A stretch of 64,000 nucleotides of DNA. Origin: Mansonella perstans (lineage: Eukaryota > Nematoda > Chromadorea > Rhabditida > Onchocercidae). The translations under genes and the position numbers were made by a program. Shown here in pieces: positions 25,401 to 37,227 of the stretch. Location: contig JBAMDO010000142.1 in NCBI GenBank assembly GCA_037074765.1, forward strand, positions 62,001-126,000, read 5' to 3'. The notes under the pieces were generated by a model. That model was given only the letters and a program-made list of their open reading frames with translations. It was not told the origin of the DNA and made no database searches. The stretch's first letter is position 1; every line of letters starts with the position of its first letter.

Positions 25401-28400
25401 TTTCTCACAAATTTCATACCGAAGAATTCGCAGGCTTGAATTAAAATATCGAATGATCGTCTATAATTTTAAACAGTTACGAACATCCAGCCACAATTAT
25501 CTGTTTATTCAATAAATGATTAATTCTGATTAAAAAATGAAAAAAATACCGAAATTGTTGCCTATTAATTGCTTGATCAACTATTACAGCAGCGAAGTAA
25601 ACATTAGCGGAGGTTTGAAAGAAATAGTCCTTTAACTGCCAAAGACCGTTCATGGTTGGTAATTCAGCTTTCTGCAATTTTGTGTCAAACGTCTTGCGAA
25701 AATGAATATTTTTATAAATGAAGAACCATTATGATTGATTTTGATGAAATACAATTTTTTGCAAGAAAAAATCCATTTAATTTTTTAAAGACCTCTTCTA
25801 CCCATTCAAACTCAGGTTCTTCTACTCACTCAAACCCTTAAACACAGGAGTAATCTTCTCAGAAATGATAATCCCTTAGAAATGGAAGCAATAAGAAAAA
25901 ACTAACCAATCAAGAATAATATATAAATTCTAATTAACACACCTTAAAATGAACTGGAGGTGGCGGCAAAATGCGACCAGAAATTTGCACTGATTCCGGA
26001 ACTCCATTACTGACTGCAGGGAAACTGATTTCAAATTGCTTAATGAACTCATCATCGGTAGCTATACCCATGCTATTTAGAAACCAATCAATTTCTCTGA
26101 ATCTCTCCAAAGGAATCAAAGCCGTACCCTTGAACGAAGAAGGATTGCAAAAATATACATGTATGGGAGACGAAATCCCATCCATTGGAATACTACTGAA
26201 TAAAAATAAGACCGAAAAACTCTTAATGCATTAGAAATACTCCATCAAGCATTCTCTTCTCTAACCAGGTATTACTTACCACTCATCTCATAACTTAATG
26301 CCTTTCTACTATTATTAATTAAATTAAACTGATCTCTCGCTACTACAACGCTTTCATCAGATTATGTATTAGAGATCTTGCTAATTATATTTCCCAAACT
26401 AATTCAATTCTTTCAAACATCAAATGCTTCTAACACTAATCTACTTGAATTAATCATATGTGAAAAAAGAAAAAATATTCGCATTGGTCGTTCAGTTTAT
26501 TTCTAAACATTTACTCTGATCAATTTTGCGAGCTGAAGCGGTGTTAGACGTTTTTTTACACGCTGCACTTTGTCAGATAATCGCAAAAGCTCCATCGGAA
26601 AATATTGCGCTTTTGTTAGTGTGCCACAATGTACTACCGGGAGATTCGGAAATCTCAGACGTATATCTGAATTAAGCAGTAATCGATAAAACAGCAATTA
26701 AATAGAAAAACAAAACGACAGAAGATTTGTTCAACAGTGTAAATGTACAGCAATTTTGAGAATACAATCAAAGCTTATCCTCTTTAAATATAATGCTTAA
26801 AAAAAAACCAGCTACTTTTATAGCGATTGAAATATTCTTCAACAGTTATTTCTTCCACAGAATCGTCGCTTCGCTTCATTTGAAACCTAAAACTCAATCT
26901 AGCAGTAACAAATTACGAAAGTATGATAACATGATGACAGAATGCATAACTAAATTAAGATAAATCAACCTTTGTATTCGTGCAGGCAATCCAACATCAA
27001 CAAACTTGAGATGTCTATTATCATACTCCACTTTCAATATTAAGCCTAAAAACATTTTGTTGTGGCAACTTCTAAAGATTTCATTTTGAATAAAACAGCT
27101 GGAGATTCAAATGTTTAGCAAAAATCAATATGGCGTAGTTTGACACTGATCTTTCAAGAAGCTAAGATTAGCTAATTTTCCAGTCAAAAGTTATTAAGAT
27201 GAATCGAATTTCTATAATGTACTATAAAAAAAATGGACCATGATTGGTCGGTAATGTTTTGGACATGTCCACTGATTGCAGCTGATAACAAAAGTTTTAT
27301 TGCACATAAGATCTTATGAATAAATCCTCTGTGGACATGTGTAAACATACTGATACGCACGAATCGTGCTGAATTTCTTTAATAAAATTATTTGCTGAAT
27401 AGACGCCCACAATTAAGCCAAAATTCACCTTTCGTTGCATCCTTCAGCTGCTGCCTTTGGTTACTAGACAGTGTAAATGTTTCACTTTTTACTGTATCAC
27501 TATCGTATGGCCTTCTTCGGCCTACAAATTCATTTAAAACATCCACATAGAAGTCAATCAACGAGATGTCGATTTTGTAGAAAACCTTTGTGGACACTGA
27601 AATGATCGGTAGACAATTATTAAATCCATAACTAAAAATTTATTAGGAATGATGTGGAAACGATCCTGAGATTAATCTAGTTAAAGAATGTCCTATAAAC
27701 AGTTTAACTAATCAACACATATGCTCGATGATTTTTCTAAAACATCAGATAATTTACTCACCATCTACATTCATCATGAGCCCTTTTTCACAGCGTTTTA
27801 CAGCACCATATAGTCCAGTCCATGCCTCCATTCCGGGACCTATATTTAGAACCCTACGTGGAATGTCCACATGGCTTCATATATATACACATATCAAACG
27901 GATAAAAGTACGAAGCCATAGTCCTGAATACTTATAAAACAAATTATAAGCAACTAAGAAACTACAGTTTCTTAACTGGAAAAGCAAATAAGTCGTATAC
28001 AAAAAGTGCATCAGCTGAAGTAAAATTTAATAGTCATAATTTTAAAACTGCTATATTTCTGACTTTGTCATCCATCACCTAGACCTAAGCATATAAAACA
28101 AATATAAATGTACATACATATGAGGACAGCGCACTCGTTGACTGATCAAGCAATCCAAAAATTGCATACTTATCGGAAATTTGGTAATTGCTCATCGACA
28201 GTAACAGTGAAATGATTGGTGATTGACATAAAAACTGAGAAAGATACATGGGACTGTCGCTGAAAAACAATGAGTTTTAAATAAATAGACGATAGAAAGA
28301 AATAAATGTAATGATTACAAGAATCAACAAGAAAAATTTCATGCAGCTATCATACACAGGAGAAACATAAAATCAGGATATGAACATCACTACCTTATAC

Positions 28401-29639
28401 TTTAAATGTTCACAGTTTGGAAATTATAAAAAACTCACTTTAAAATTGATAAATATGAAGTTCATACCTTCGAACCAGGTTCCGGTTCAATTAATAATTG
28501 CAGTTCCAACGTTGGCTTCTCAGTCTCCAGCTTATTACGAGAGTAAAGCGTATGACAATCATCATATACCAGAGAGTATCCTGTGCCAAATATTTGTTCA
28601 TTATTCGAAATGATTTTCCAAAATATTTCGCGACTGGTATCTCTTAAAAAAATATTCTGTAAAATCTCAAATTTTTCTCTTTTATAAGAAAAAATTGAAT
28701 ATGTTGAAAGTTACATCACTAAGCTATACTTACTGCTGCATTTTCAAATGATTTACAAAAGCTAATCCAACGAAGACATCAAAGATATATTAGTGCATGA
28801 AAACATCCATTTCACAGCAGTACTCTTTAAATTTTTGAATGGAAAGCAAAGTAACACATGTTTTCGCAAAAATGATTGTGAAGCTGAATAATCTCTTCAA
28901 TAAGGTAATACTGCATTGTAAATCAAAGAAGAAAACAATATAATGAACATTCCAATAATTAAAAATCAACTTTTAAAACAAAATTAAATACCTGTTTTTC
29001 ACCGCAACTGTTCCATTCTTGGTTGTTTTCATAATATCCACATGGTAGCAGTAAAGTTCCAGGGAAGTTGGTACTTCCACGAGTTTGAAATTGGCCTTTA
29101 GCTTAATAAGCTTACCCAATTTCCCATGATTTGGTCTGCACATCAATTTTTCGATTCGTTCACACTAATATTTCATTATCTTTAAATCCTTATATCGAAA
29201 CAAATGAAAACAGGCTTCCAAGTGACCTTATTTTATTCATAATTTCATATGTCTCTACATAATTGAAAGCTTTTAAATCAAATCCTTCTATATCTTACTA
29301 AAAAATAAAATTAAGTAATACTTCTTCAGCATGTTTCTGTTCAGTTCTTGCAGGCTCAGCAACAGTATCAAACGTCAGTTGTCTACTATGTCCTTCCCCC
29401 ACTGGAAAATAGATTACTTTTAATCTACTAGCAAATATTACAAATGCATTGACTGACATAAATAAACACATGAATTGGCAAAAAAATAATATTCCACAAT
29501 ATATGGAGATTTCCCATAGCATTAAACTGTCGTAATATTGATGCGGTAAAATTTTAATTTTAAAAAAGATATGAAATGTATGCAAACCCGAGGGGTCACT
29601 TGAGCTTTCCTCTCTGCTTCTTCGTCCTCTTCCTTCCAT
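22444..29639 (-). CDS. AGO-clade Argonaute, catalytic tetrad intact, apparent frameshift
   Basis: Exons, N to C: 29588-29639, 29322-29401, 28992-29164, 28734-28761, 28468-28656, 28118-28259, 27762-27874, 27429-27596, 26970-27045, 26816-26886, 26515-26666, 25943-26128, 25550-25671, 25243-25460, 24993-25158, 24628-24759, 24377-24508, 24006-24164, 23552-23648, 23156-23224, 22820-22947, 22444-22540; about 916 aa once exon 6 is counted with one missing base. Order: short charged N-tail, N domain ([17 protein letters not shown]), PAZ (about 260-415), MID, PIWI. PIWI has GIDVTHS (D, about 664), the glutamate finger in [17 protein letters not shown] (D) and [11 protein letters not shown] (H): a complete DEDH set, so slicing is plausible. 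[16 protein letters not shown] and the terminal MYFI also match AGO rather than worm WAGO proteins. Family role: small-RNA-guided silencing. An acceptor at 29673 just upstream of the ATG suggests trans-splicing. Which worm subfamily (ALG-1/2, ALG-3/4 or other) I cannot tell. Confidence 0.93.
23408..23470. repeat. Direct duplication inside an Argonaute intron
   Basis: The segment ACGGATTATTTCAATTAAAA... (29 nt, ending TTACATAAT) occurs twice with a period of 34 nt, exactly repeated, in the intergenic-looking AT-rich part of the intron between PIWI exons 19 and 20. Confidence 0.8.
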
Positions 29640-29672
29640 AATAGTATTTTCTTTCAAAGTAAGCAAATTTCA

Positions 29673-29674
29673 CT
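29673..29674 (-). promoter_or_regulatory. Putative trans-splice acceptor of the Argonaute gene
   Basis: On the minus strand CCCTTCCAG ends at 29673, 33 nt before the ATG, with no upstream exon needed. This fits a spliced-leader acceptor or a 5' UTR intron. Confidence 0.4.
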
Positions 29675-29679
29675 GGAAG

Positions 29680-32600
29680 GGAACAATGAAGAATTTAAAT
29701 CCGTTGTTAGAAAAGTTCGATTTAGTTTCCTAGAAAGAGGATAATAATAGTATAATAGTATTTTCCTTCCATAATAATAGTATTTTCCTCAACAACCTGT
29801 CCAATCGCTGTCTCACTTTCTTGACCATACTCTTCTCCGGTCAGTACAATGTACTAGAATCAAATCTCAAACCCCTTTCCCTACTTCCATACTGTTTCTT
29901 CTGTTAGCTTAGAACAGCTTCTCTGTCACTCCATTTCTTTCTCTCGGGAGAGATCTATAACGCCCAAACTCTCGCTATTCTACTAGAAAAAAAAACCAAA
30001 ACCCAAACACATTCTACTCCAAGAATTGACTTTTCAAGAATTTAGTTGAAGAAATCAACATAATCTAACTGGAAATGCTAACTGTGCCAAGTATCATCGA
30101 AATAAACTATCATAATGTCAATGAAAGCAATTCTCAGAATTGTTTGTTGACGTTATAATCGATACAGACAAATAATAAGAATACAGTCGTTCACTTGGAT
30201 CGACAGTAATTCTGTTAGTTTAAGGACTGGAAAAAAAAATCCGGGAACTGGAGACGGTAATGAAATATAGTGATCATATATGATAGGTTGCAAAAAATCT
30301 ACGCTGTAAGAGTTCTAAAAGGATTTGCAATATAGTTGATACATGTATAGGATTTCATTATCACAATGGGTGCTCTATCTGTTACCATAAACATTCTGGA
30401 TAATAAACAAAGAAGCCTCAAATAACACTTAAAATAATTCACACATACACAATCACGAATAACACTATAACACTATCATTTTACACATATCGGAGAAATA
30501 CAATCATTGCTTTTTGGAACAAAAAACATTACAAAATACTTGTAAACATTGTTACTTATTGTAACTCTTATAAACACTTACTTATTTGTAAGTAACAGTG
30601 TTTATAACTGTTACTTATTTGTAACTCTTATAAAAACTCTTATAAACACTGTTACTTATTTGTAACTCTTATAAACACTGTTACTTATTTGTAACTCTTA
30701 TAAACACTGTTACTTATTGTAACTCTTTTAAATGAGACACTCATTCATTAGCGACGAGTATATTTGACCTTAACCTTTGCACAAATTGAACTCTAAAGCT
30801 GGAGATGGATAAATAAAAGCGATTTGATTTGGTTTTCAATGATCTCCATATACTGTGAGCTCTTTAATTTGAATAATCGGTGAAAGACATGGTGAAAGCC
30901 TTCTAAAAATTTGACCTTTGAGTAGATGAGCATTCTAGCTGATCCAGATTGTACCATGAATATTTCCCATTAAAATTTTTAGTCATAACCATTCAGAAAA
31001 TACTTTTAAATTACTTTTTACTTTCGGATTATTTTCACATGAAATGCAATATTGATAACACTATTGCAAGTAATGAAGTTACGACGACTGTCGGAAAAGA
31101 ACCAAAGCAATGTTTGTACAAATATTTTGATTTGAGTTATAATGAAAAGGACGTTGCGTAAAATTGTTTTCAATTTCTTATTGCACAGTAAATTTATAAT
31201 AAAAGTCTTTGTTTTAAAATCTGAATTTCACTACACCAACCAAAGTACCAATGATTCAAATGAATGACTGGGTATTATTTGTTTGTATTGATTATTACAT
31301 CAATTCAATAAACAATTTCGAGAAATCTCTTTCATGATAAATTTTCTTGTGGTGATCTGAGGTCAAATACAATGGCAACAAATTTGATCAAAGGTGCTCA
31401 CCCAATCGGCGAAAGGAAAAATGGGAAGAATTCTTGACAAAATCAAAAATATGAAAGCCTCATCAAAAAAACCGAAACAATTGTATAACAAGATTATTTG
31501 CTGGTTAATTTAAGAAAACTCGGGAAATAATCGGACAACTGTGGAATGATGAAAAACTAAGCACCGTAACTGACTGCATACCTTTTATGGTCATAAGTGT
31601 TTAAAAAACTTAAGCAAGGAATTTACATGTTAGTGGATGCTTAAAGAAAGGATTGAACTGTTACAATGAGTACCTTGCCCGCTACCACGGACATAGTGGC
31701 TTGGATACGGTAATAAACAAGATAACATAATAAATATACGGTAATAAACAAATTGGCCACATCTCACATGAAAACAGTCATTGCTTTGAAACAAAGCACA
31801 TAACAAATCCACTGCCTAATAACTAGAAATAATCTGTATATAAACCATAGGAAATTGTTTCATTTAGTTCATTTCAAACATTCAACTATAATTCAAATCA
31901 TTATTAGACTGGATCATATTTAGTCACAACTATTTCTGTTCCTGTGAAATATTTCACGATAAACATAGCTCTAATCAAAGTATTTGTGAAAAACGTTGCT
32001 TTGGTTTTTCCCGACATGAGATATTTCACGTGAAAGATCAGCGGTACTTCTGGCTTCACGTTTATTTGATAGTATGATGAATCTAAAGATATTCAAACAG
32101 TCGAGAAAAAAATATGAAAAGTAACTTGGAATACAATAAGTTATAAATGCTTTAAGTTTTTCTTGACTGTAAGATTACAAAATATTCAAAAGATTAAGTG
32201 AAAATAAAAGTAAAGCGTAAAAGTAACTACAAACTTAATTCAATAAACAGTACGTTAATCAGCAAAAAAATACAATTTTAGCTGACTAAAAGTTTTACCA
32301 GCACAGCTAGACTAACAAATGCATTACAGTAATTTTAATAAATGTAAAAAAAATTGGTGAATGAGAATCTGAAAAGATCAGGGCTTAAATTGGTTAATTA
32401 ACAGATAAATCAACTCATTATTTTTTAGTTTTCCCCATGAATCAATTTTTGAAAGATATGGTATAAAGTAAATTAACGGATAAATATTTAGTATACCAAA
32501 CACTAAAGGTGTCTGATGATTTCATGATTTTTAGTCACAAAAAATATTCATTCTTTAATTCACCTTATAAAAATCTGCATTACAAATCTAAAATTAATAG

Positions 32601-33930
32601 AAAAATTTAAACTGCCTTTGAAATTTTAAAGTAAAAAAAAACTCAACTTCCTATAAAAAAAAATTACCCAATGTTAAAATGAATTATGCCGCTGGTGGGC
32701 CATCTCATTCTAAAACATTGAATTTTTCCGTACATTTTGATCTGTCGAATGTTTTGTGGATTTTTGAGGCAACGGTGATCTAATATCATTCCCAGAATAT
32801 TCTATGTGATATATTTTGTCTTACCTAAGAAATAATGGCGCTAAATAAATTACCGGATTTCGAAATGAAAATAATAGATCAGTTTACTAAAAACTTCTAT
32901 CATTTTTTGAATTTTAAAGTTTTAAAACGTTGTTCTTTATTAATGTAATGCTTTTTCACGCATTATTATATGAATGATGGCTTTTTTAACATTAAATTGA
33001 AACAAACCATATTACTGAATAAATGATATCCAAAATATTATCTTTTTCTTCCGGAAGATAACAGTTGTTGTCTCTAAACATATCCGTGTCACATATACTC
33101 AAACTGCAAGCATGGGAACGGAAAAAAAGCGTCAACATACAAAATTAGAAAGAAGCTTTGCTCAAACTTCAAAGTTGTTTTGGTTGTTTTGGATCAATTA
33201 GCAATGCATTTTGATCTTTCTTAAAGCTAGTTTTTCTATGGCGGAAAGTGGCAAAAAAAATCGTGTTGAAGCTATTGTAACAGTCTTCAAGATGATAACA
33301 TGAAATATGCTTACGGAATGTAGAGAAAAAGCCAAATTCTTCTTGGAAATTATTCAGCAATGAAATTTAATCGACATATTTAATCAACTTCGATTATTTC
33401 TTTGACATAATTTTTTTACAAGAAATTTTACACGATCTTTCGAATACTGCTGTCCAATGCCACTCTGCAGTATCTGTTAGTATTTAGATAGATGAATCAC
33501 TTGCTATTGCTTGAATAAATTTCCATTCTCTGTTACGGTTTCCGGCTGCAGCGACCACTCGAAAACTAATTTATGAATTTCGAATTTTTCGAAGACGTGT
33601 AACAAAATGCACATCGCGTTAAATGGAGGTCTTGCCCTATGTATTAGTTTTTTTCCGGTATTTCTACAGAACATTATATTAAGTACATTATATATATTAA
33701 GTTACATTACGATGTCATCTTATGCAAAATGCTCGAACAATTTCTTTTTTATTCCAATCGTTACTAACTATTCCATTCTGTCCTTCTCCTTACAACATTT
33801 CCTATCCAGAGTTCATTCATTTATAAAAAAAAGATTTGTAATTTATTAATATCATTGTTTGCATCGAATACTTGTATTGTGGTCTAAACTTCGCTCGATC
33901 TACTAAAAAAAAATTTTTTTTTTTATTACT
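29680..33930. other. Intergenic region between Argonaute and MFP2
   Basis: Should contain the divergent promoters of Argonaute (-) and MFP2 (+). I find no supported exon; open frames such as 30949-31161 and 33607-33849 (+) lack motifs. It holds the 29-bp tandem array at 30542-30728 and a partial copy of the Argonaute start-codon region near 29762-29792. Confidence 0.55.
30542..30728. repeat. 29-bp tandem repeat array with one inverted segment
   Basis: The unit ATAAACACTGTTACTTATTTG plus TAACTCTT recurs several times, with shortened copies at both ends. At 30589-30605 the sequence TAAGTAACAGTGTTTAT is the exact reverse complement of the first 17 nt of the unit, so part of the array is inverted and can form a hairpin with its neighbours. 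Confidence 0.9.
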
Positions 33931-33935
33931 AGAAA

Positions 33936-35650
33936 ATGACAAAGGAATTTGAGGATACTTGGGCGTATAATACTATCGGCTCACCGTTTCCAGATAATCC
34001 TGTTAGGGTCAAGGGTCAGCAAAATATGTATGTTGCATTGTGGTACAAATTTGGTAAACCAATCCATGGGCGTGCTTGGAATAATAGTGGGAATGTGGAA
34101 TGCTCATTTCCATATAATAAGGTTTGCACAACATTTCATGCTTCATTTCTAAGTCGAAGAATTATAAGGACATTCAGTAACTTTTCGAACATTTTCAAGA
34201 ATCAACTACTCATAAAGAAAATGATGAATTTTGAAAATGCGAGGGGATATCCGCAGTCAGCTGTGTAGAACTATGTGCATTTTTGTTTTAAATAGATTGC
34301 ATTGTATTCATTTCGTACAAATTCGCAAATACTCCAACTGAAATTGAATGTCGTAGGTGGAATTGACGGGAGCCCGCGATTTGGGTGGACAAATTCAAAT
34401 TCTAACATGCAGTGAACAAGATCCAGTAGAACAATTCAAAAAAAGTGGTTTTTGGTATGAATGGCGTCCATACAAAGATCGTGAGAATGATCAGTTGCTG
34501 CAATTGGTACGTTGCGGTCAGTCAACCCCAGTGTTGATGACTACGAAAGACGGGAATAATTTGCTTGGTTACATTGATATGAGCAGTGAAATCGCCAGTG
34601 TTGGTTACAAAGGTAAAAGTGAAACACTGGCAGGTGGCGAAATCCAGGTGACATTTAAGCATATGAAAAAATCGTCAAGTTGTAAACTACAGTACAATAT
34701 CAAGTTCCAATGAACTTTTAGTATAAGGATCCAAAATGAGATAAATGAACACTAAAAGAGACGCAAAGTAATTTCTGTTCATAAATTATTTTACCATTTC
34801 CTGTTGTTCTGCCAATAACTTTTTCCTGAAGCTATATCTCACAGAATTTGCTGGTTCTATTTCGAAATATTAAAGCTCCGCCAACTGGTATTAAAATTTA
34901 TGAAGATACTTGGATTGACCTCAAATATCGTGATGCATTTCCGGCAGCAAAAAATCCGGTTCCTGTAAGTTACATAAGACAAGATCGTTATTTGTTCGTT
35001 CTTCCATTCTTTTGCTAGTTTTTATAATCACTTTTCGGCTCTTACCGTTTAGGGCGGTGGTCGTAAATTAAAAAATGATGACGGAACAGAAACATACAGC
35101 TATGTAGCACTCTGGTACAAGCATGGTCAACCAGTTTTCGGACGAGCTTATCCGGATTCGTCCGGTAGAACACTGGCAAATTTCGGTTGGAATGGCCAGG
35201 AAAATGCGGGTGCAGAGCTTGGATCTATACAAATGGTTGTTACCCCACAACCCGAAAATGTTAGAACCATAAATACAAACTTCTAATTATATAATTACAG
35301 CACAAATTTTAGAAGAACTTTGTCTAATTGTATTTTGATTACCGTTGACAGAGAAAAATGAAAAGATATGAATCAGATGAATGGTGATCCGGCTTACTCA
35401 ATTATAGCTTGGTTTCGAGTACAAGTGGATGTCATACAAAGAAGCAAAGAGTGGTGCTGGTGGGTTCAAACCCTTGCATGTTGGAGATTGCGTACCGTGT
35501 GTGTTGAAAACGGCAAAGGGAGTTGAATTACTGGGAAATCTGCATATAAAGATGGAAAAAGCAACAGCTGGCTTCAATGGCAAGGATTCAGCAGTAGTTG
35601 GACCAGCTGTTATGGATTTTCTTGTACTTTGCCGAAATGGGTACAAATGA
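33936..35650 (+). CDS. MFP2: MFP2-type sperm motility protein (MSP fiber protein 2)
   Basis: Exons: 33936-34121, 34357-34647, 34845-34964, 35053-35259, 35408-35650, all phase 0; 348 aa, close to the roughly 350 aa I recall for this nematode-specific family. Two tandem repeats are visible. Repeat 1 has [23 protein letters not shown] and LGGQIQILT; repeat 2 has [29 protein letters not shown] and [11 protein letters not shown]. Each is followed by a G-rich LLG(Y/N)(I/L)-type stretch. No signal peptide or membrane segment, so cytosolic. In Ascaris sperm MFP2 promotes polymerisation of major sperm protein at the leading edge of the crawling cell. The start follows an ACTAG acceptor by 3 nt, which fits trans-splicing. 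An AATAAA lies at 35768, followed by a perfect hairpin at 35833-35884. The family name comes from the conserved WYKxGxPxxGRAW motif and was not confirmed by search. Confidence 0.82.
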
Positions 35651-35767
35651 AAAAAAAATCCTTCCAAAAGAAAATCAGTACTACTACTATGCTTCGAAAT
35701 GATAAAGGCTAAGAGTGCTGTCAGTCACTATTTGTCATTTATTGGTCATTACTGCTAATTTGGGCAT

Positions 35768-35773
35768 AATAAA
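35768..35773 (+). promoter_or_regulatory. Polyadenylation signal AATAAA of MFP2
   Basis: The first canonical AATAAA after the MFP2 stop, 118 nt downstream. Confidence 0.55.
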
Positions 35774-35832
35774 TTAATTGGACATTGCTAACAAAAAACT
35801 TTACTGGAATTACAACGTTTCATCCCACTCGA

Positions 35833-35884
35833 CATATCATCATCCCACTCGATCATTTGCCTAATCGAGTGGGATGATGATATG
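35833..35884. repeat. Perfect inverted repeat, 21-bp arms, 10-nt loop
   Basis: Left arm 35833-35853 begins CATATCATCATCCCACTCGA; right arm 35864-35884 is its exact reverse complement. CATCCCACTCGA also occurs at 35821, just before the left arm. It lies about 60 nt past the MFP2 polyadenylation signal. It could be a tiny foldback element or help end transcription. Confidence 0.9.
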
Positions 35885-37227
35885 CCCAAATGAATCTTGA
35901 CTATTGGCTTTTAAGATGTTTCTTTTTGAAAAAGACAAACTTTTTCATTAAAAAAACTTTTCTTTGCCTTATTTTACATGAAATGATAAATGGAATAGAC
36001 ATTCGCGATAGGATGATTGTATTCTTAACTAAACTGGTCAACTTCCGCAAGTTTTATCCCGACAAGTTCTCATTTCTTCAAGTCATTTTCGCCTCTAAGA
36101 TTCAAATAAGTTTCACCTCAGTTGCTGTCATTTAGTAAGTTTTTCATAGGTTAAAAAACTGACATCTTTCGAATTCTGAAAGGGAATGTTAATGCAAAGA
36201 TGGACATAATCGTTTTGTTTGATTAATCCAATAATCTAGACGGATTACTGTGTTTTCTAAATATATCGAAGCTGAACATATCTCTAACAATATTTGTTTA
36301 TCTTTCTGTTATAAGAGAGATACTCACGACCTTTCTTACCGACACAATCACATCTTCAAGCTTATTTCTGAACAATTCAGGTTAAATTCTGTATTTTGTT
36401 GATAAAAAAACTCTTTTTCGAAATCAAATTCACATTGGTTAAGGAAACTATATAATTGGTTTCTATATATATAAGTATATATAAGAAACTATTTATATAA
36501 GCATTTTTAGCATAGTTTTTTTCGTTCACTGGTGGTCAACGTTTTGACCCTGAAAACTTAGCGGTCATTTAACACCAGTTTTGCCTCAGCACTTCAAAAT
36601 TTATGTGAGTGGTAAGTGACTAAAAGATAATTTTTCGTTACATGTATAGATAGATATGACATTACCGCTCAATTTTTATTACATATTTTTTGTAGTTCAA
36701 ATAACAAAAATAGTTAGTCATCTACAATGAATTTAGTCATCTACAAATTCATCATCTGATGCTTTGACAAATATTCTTGCCATAAAATAAAATAGCAACT
36801 GAGTCAAAGTTTTATCTTTTCCTTTTCCTACTTGTTTTTAAGAAGTAAGAAAAAAAATATTTAAAACTAGGAAATTCGAACATTCTGAGCTGCGAAACTT
36901 TATTGAAACTAGAAGGCTAAAAAAGTCCTGTAGAAGGTTTGTAGAAGGCTAAAAAAATAATTGCCCTGCAAATAAGTCATTAATCCATTGTGAAAAGAAA
37001 CCCCCACTACATAAGAAACAATATTGCAAAAGTAGCAAAAATTTACTTCGGGCATTGTTTGATGAAAAATTTTTTGACTCATATCACGTATTTTGAACAG
37101 TTATTAATTATATGAACAAAATAATAATATATCACTTCATATCGATTTCCGATTACTTCTATCAACTTCTGGAAGCATTTCTTGAAGCAACAAGATTCAA
37201 TTAGTCCGCAACTAACTCCAAATAATC
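35885..37227. other. Convergent intergenic gap between MFP2 and unc-29
   Basis: No exon seen. A possible polyadenylation signal for the minus-strand receptor gene (TTTATT on the plus strand) is at about 36898. Confidence 0.5.

Noticed and set aside
28118..28259. A 59-nt intron inside Argonaute exon 6 that would avoid the frameshift
   Set aside because: It restores frame but deletes about 19 residues that match the expected AGO linker length, and uses weak splice sites. Kept as the alternative to test.
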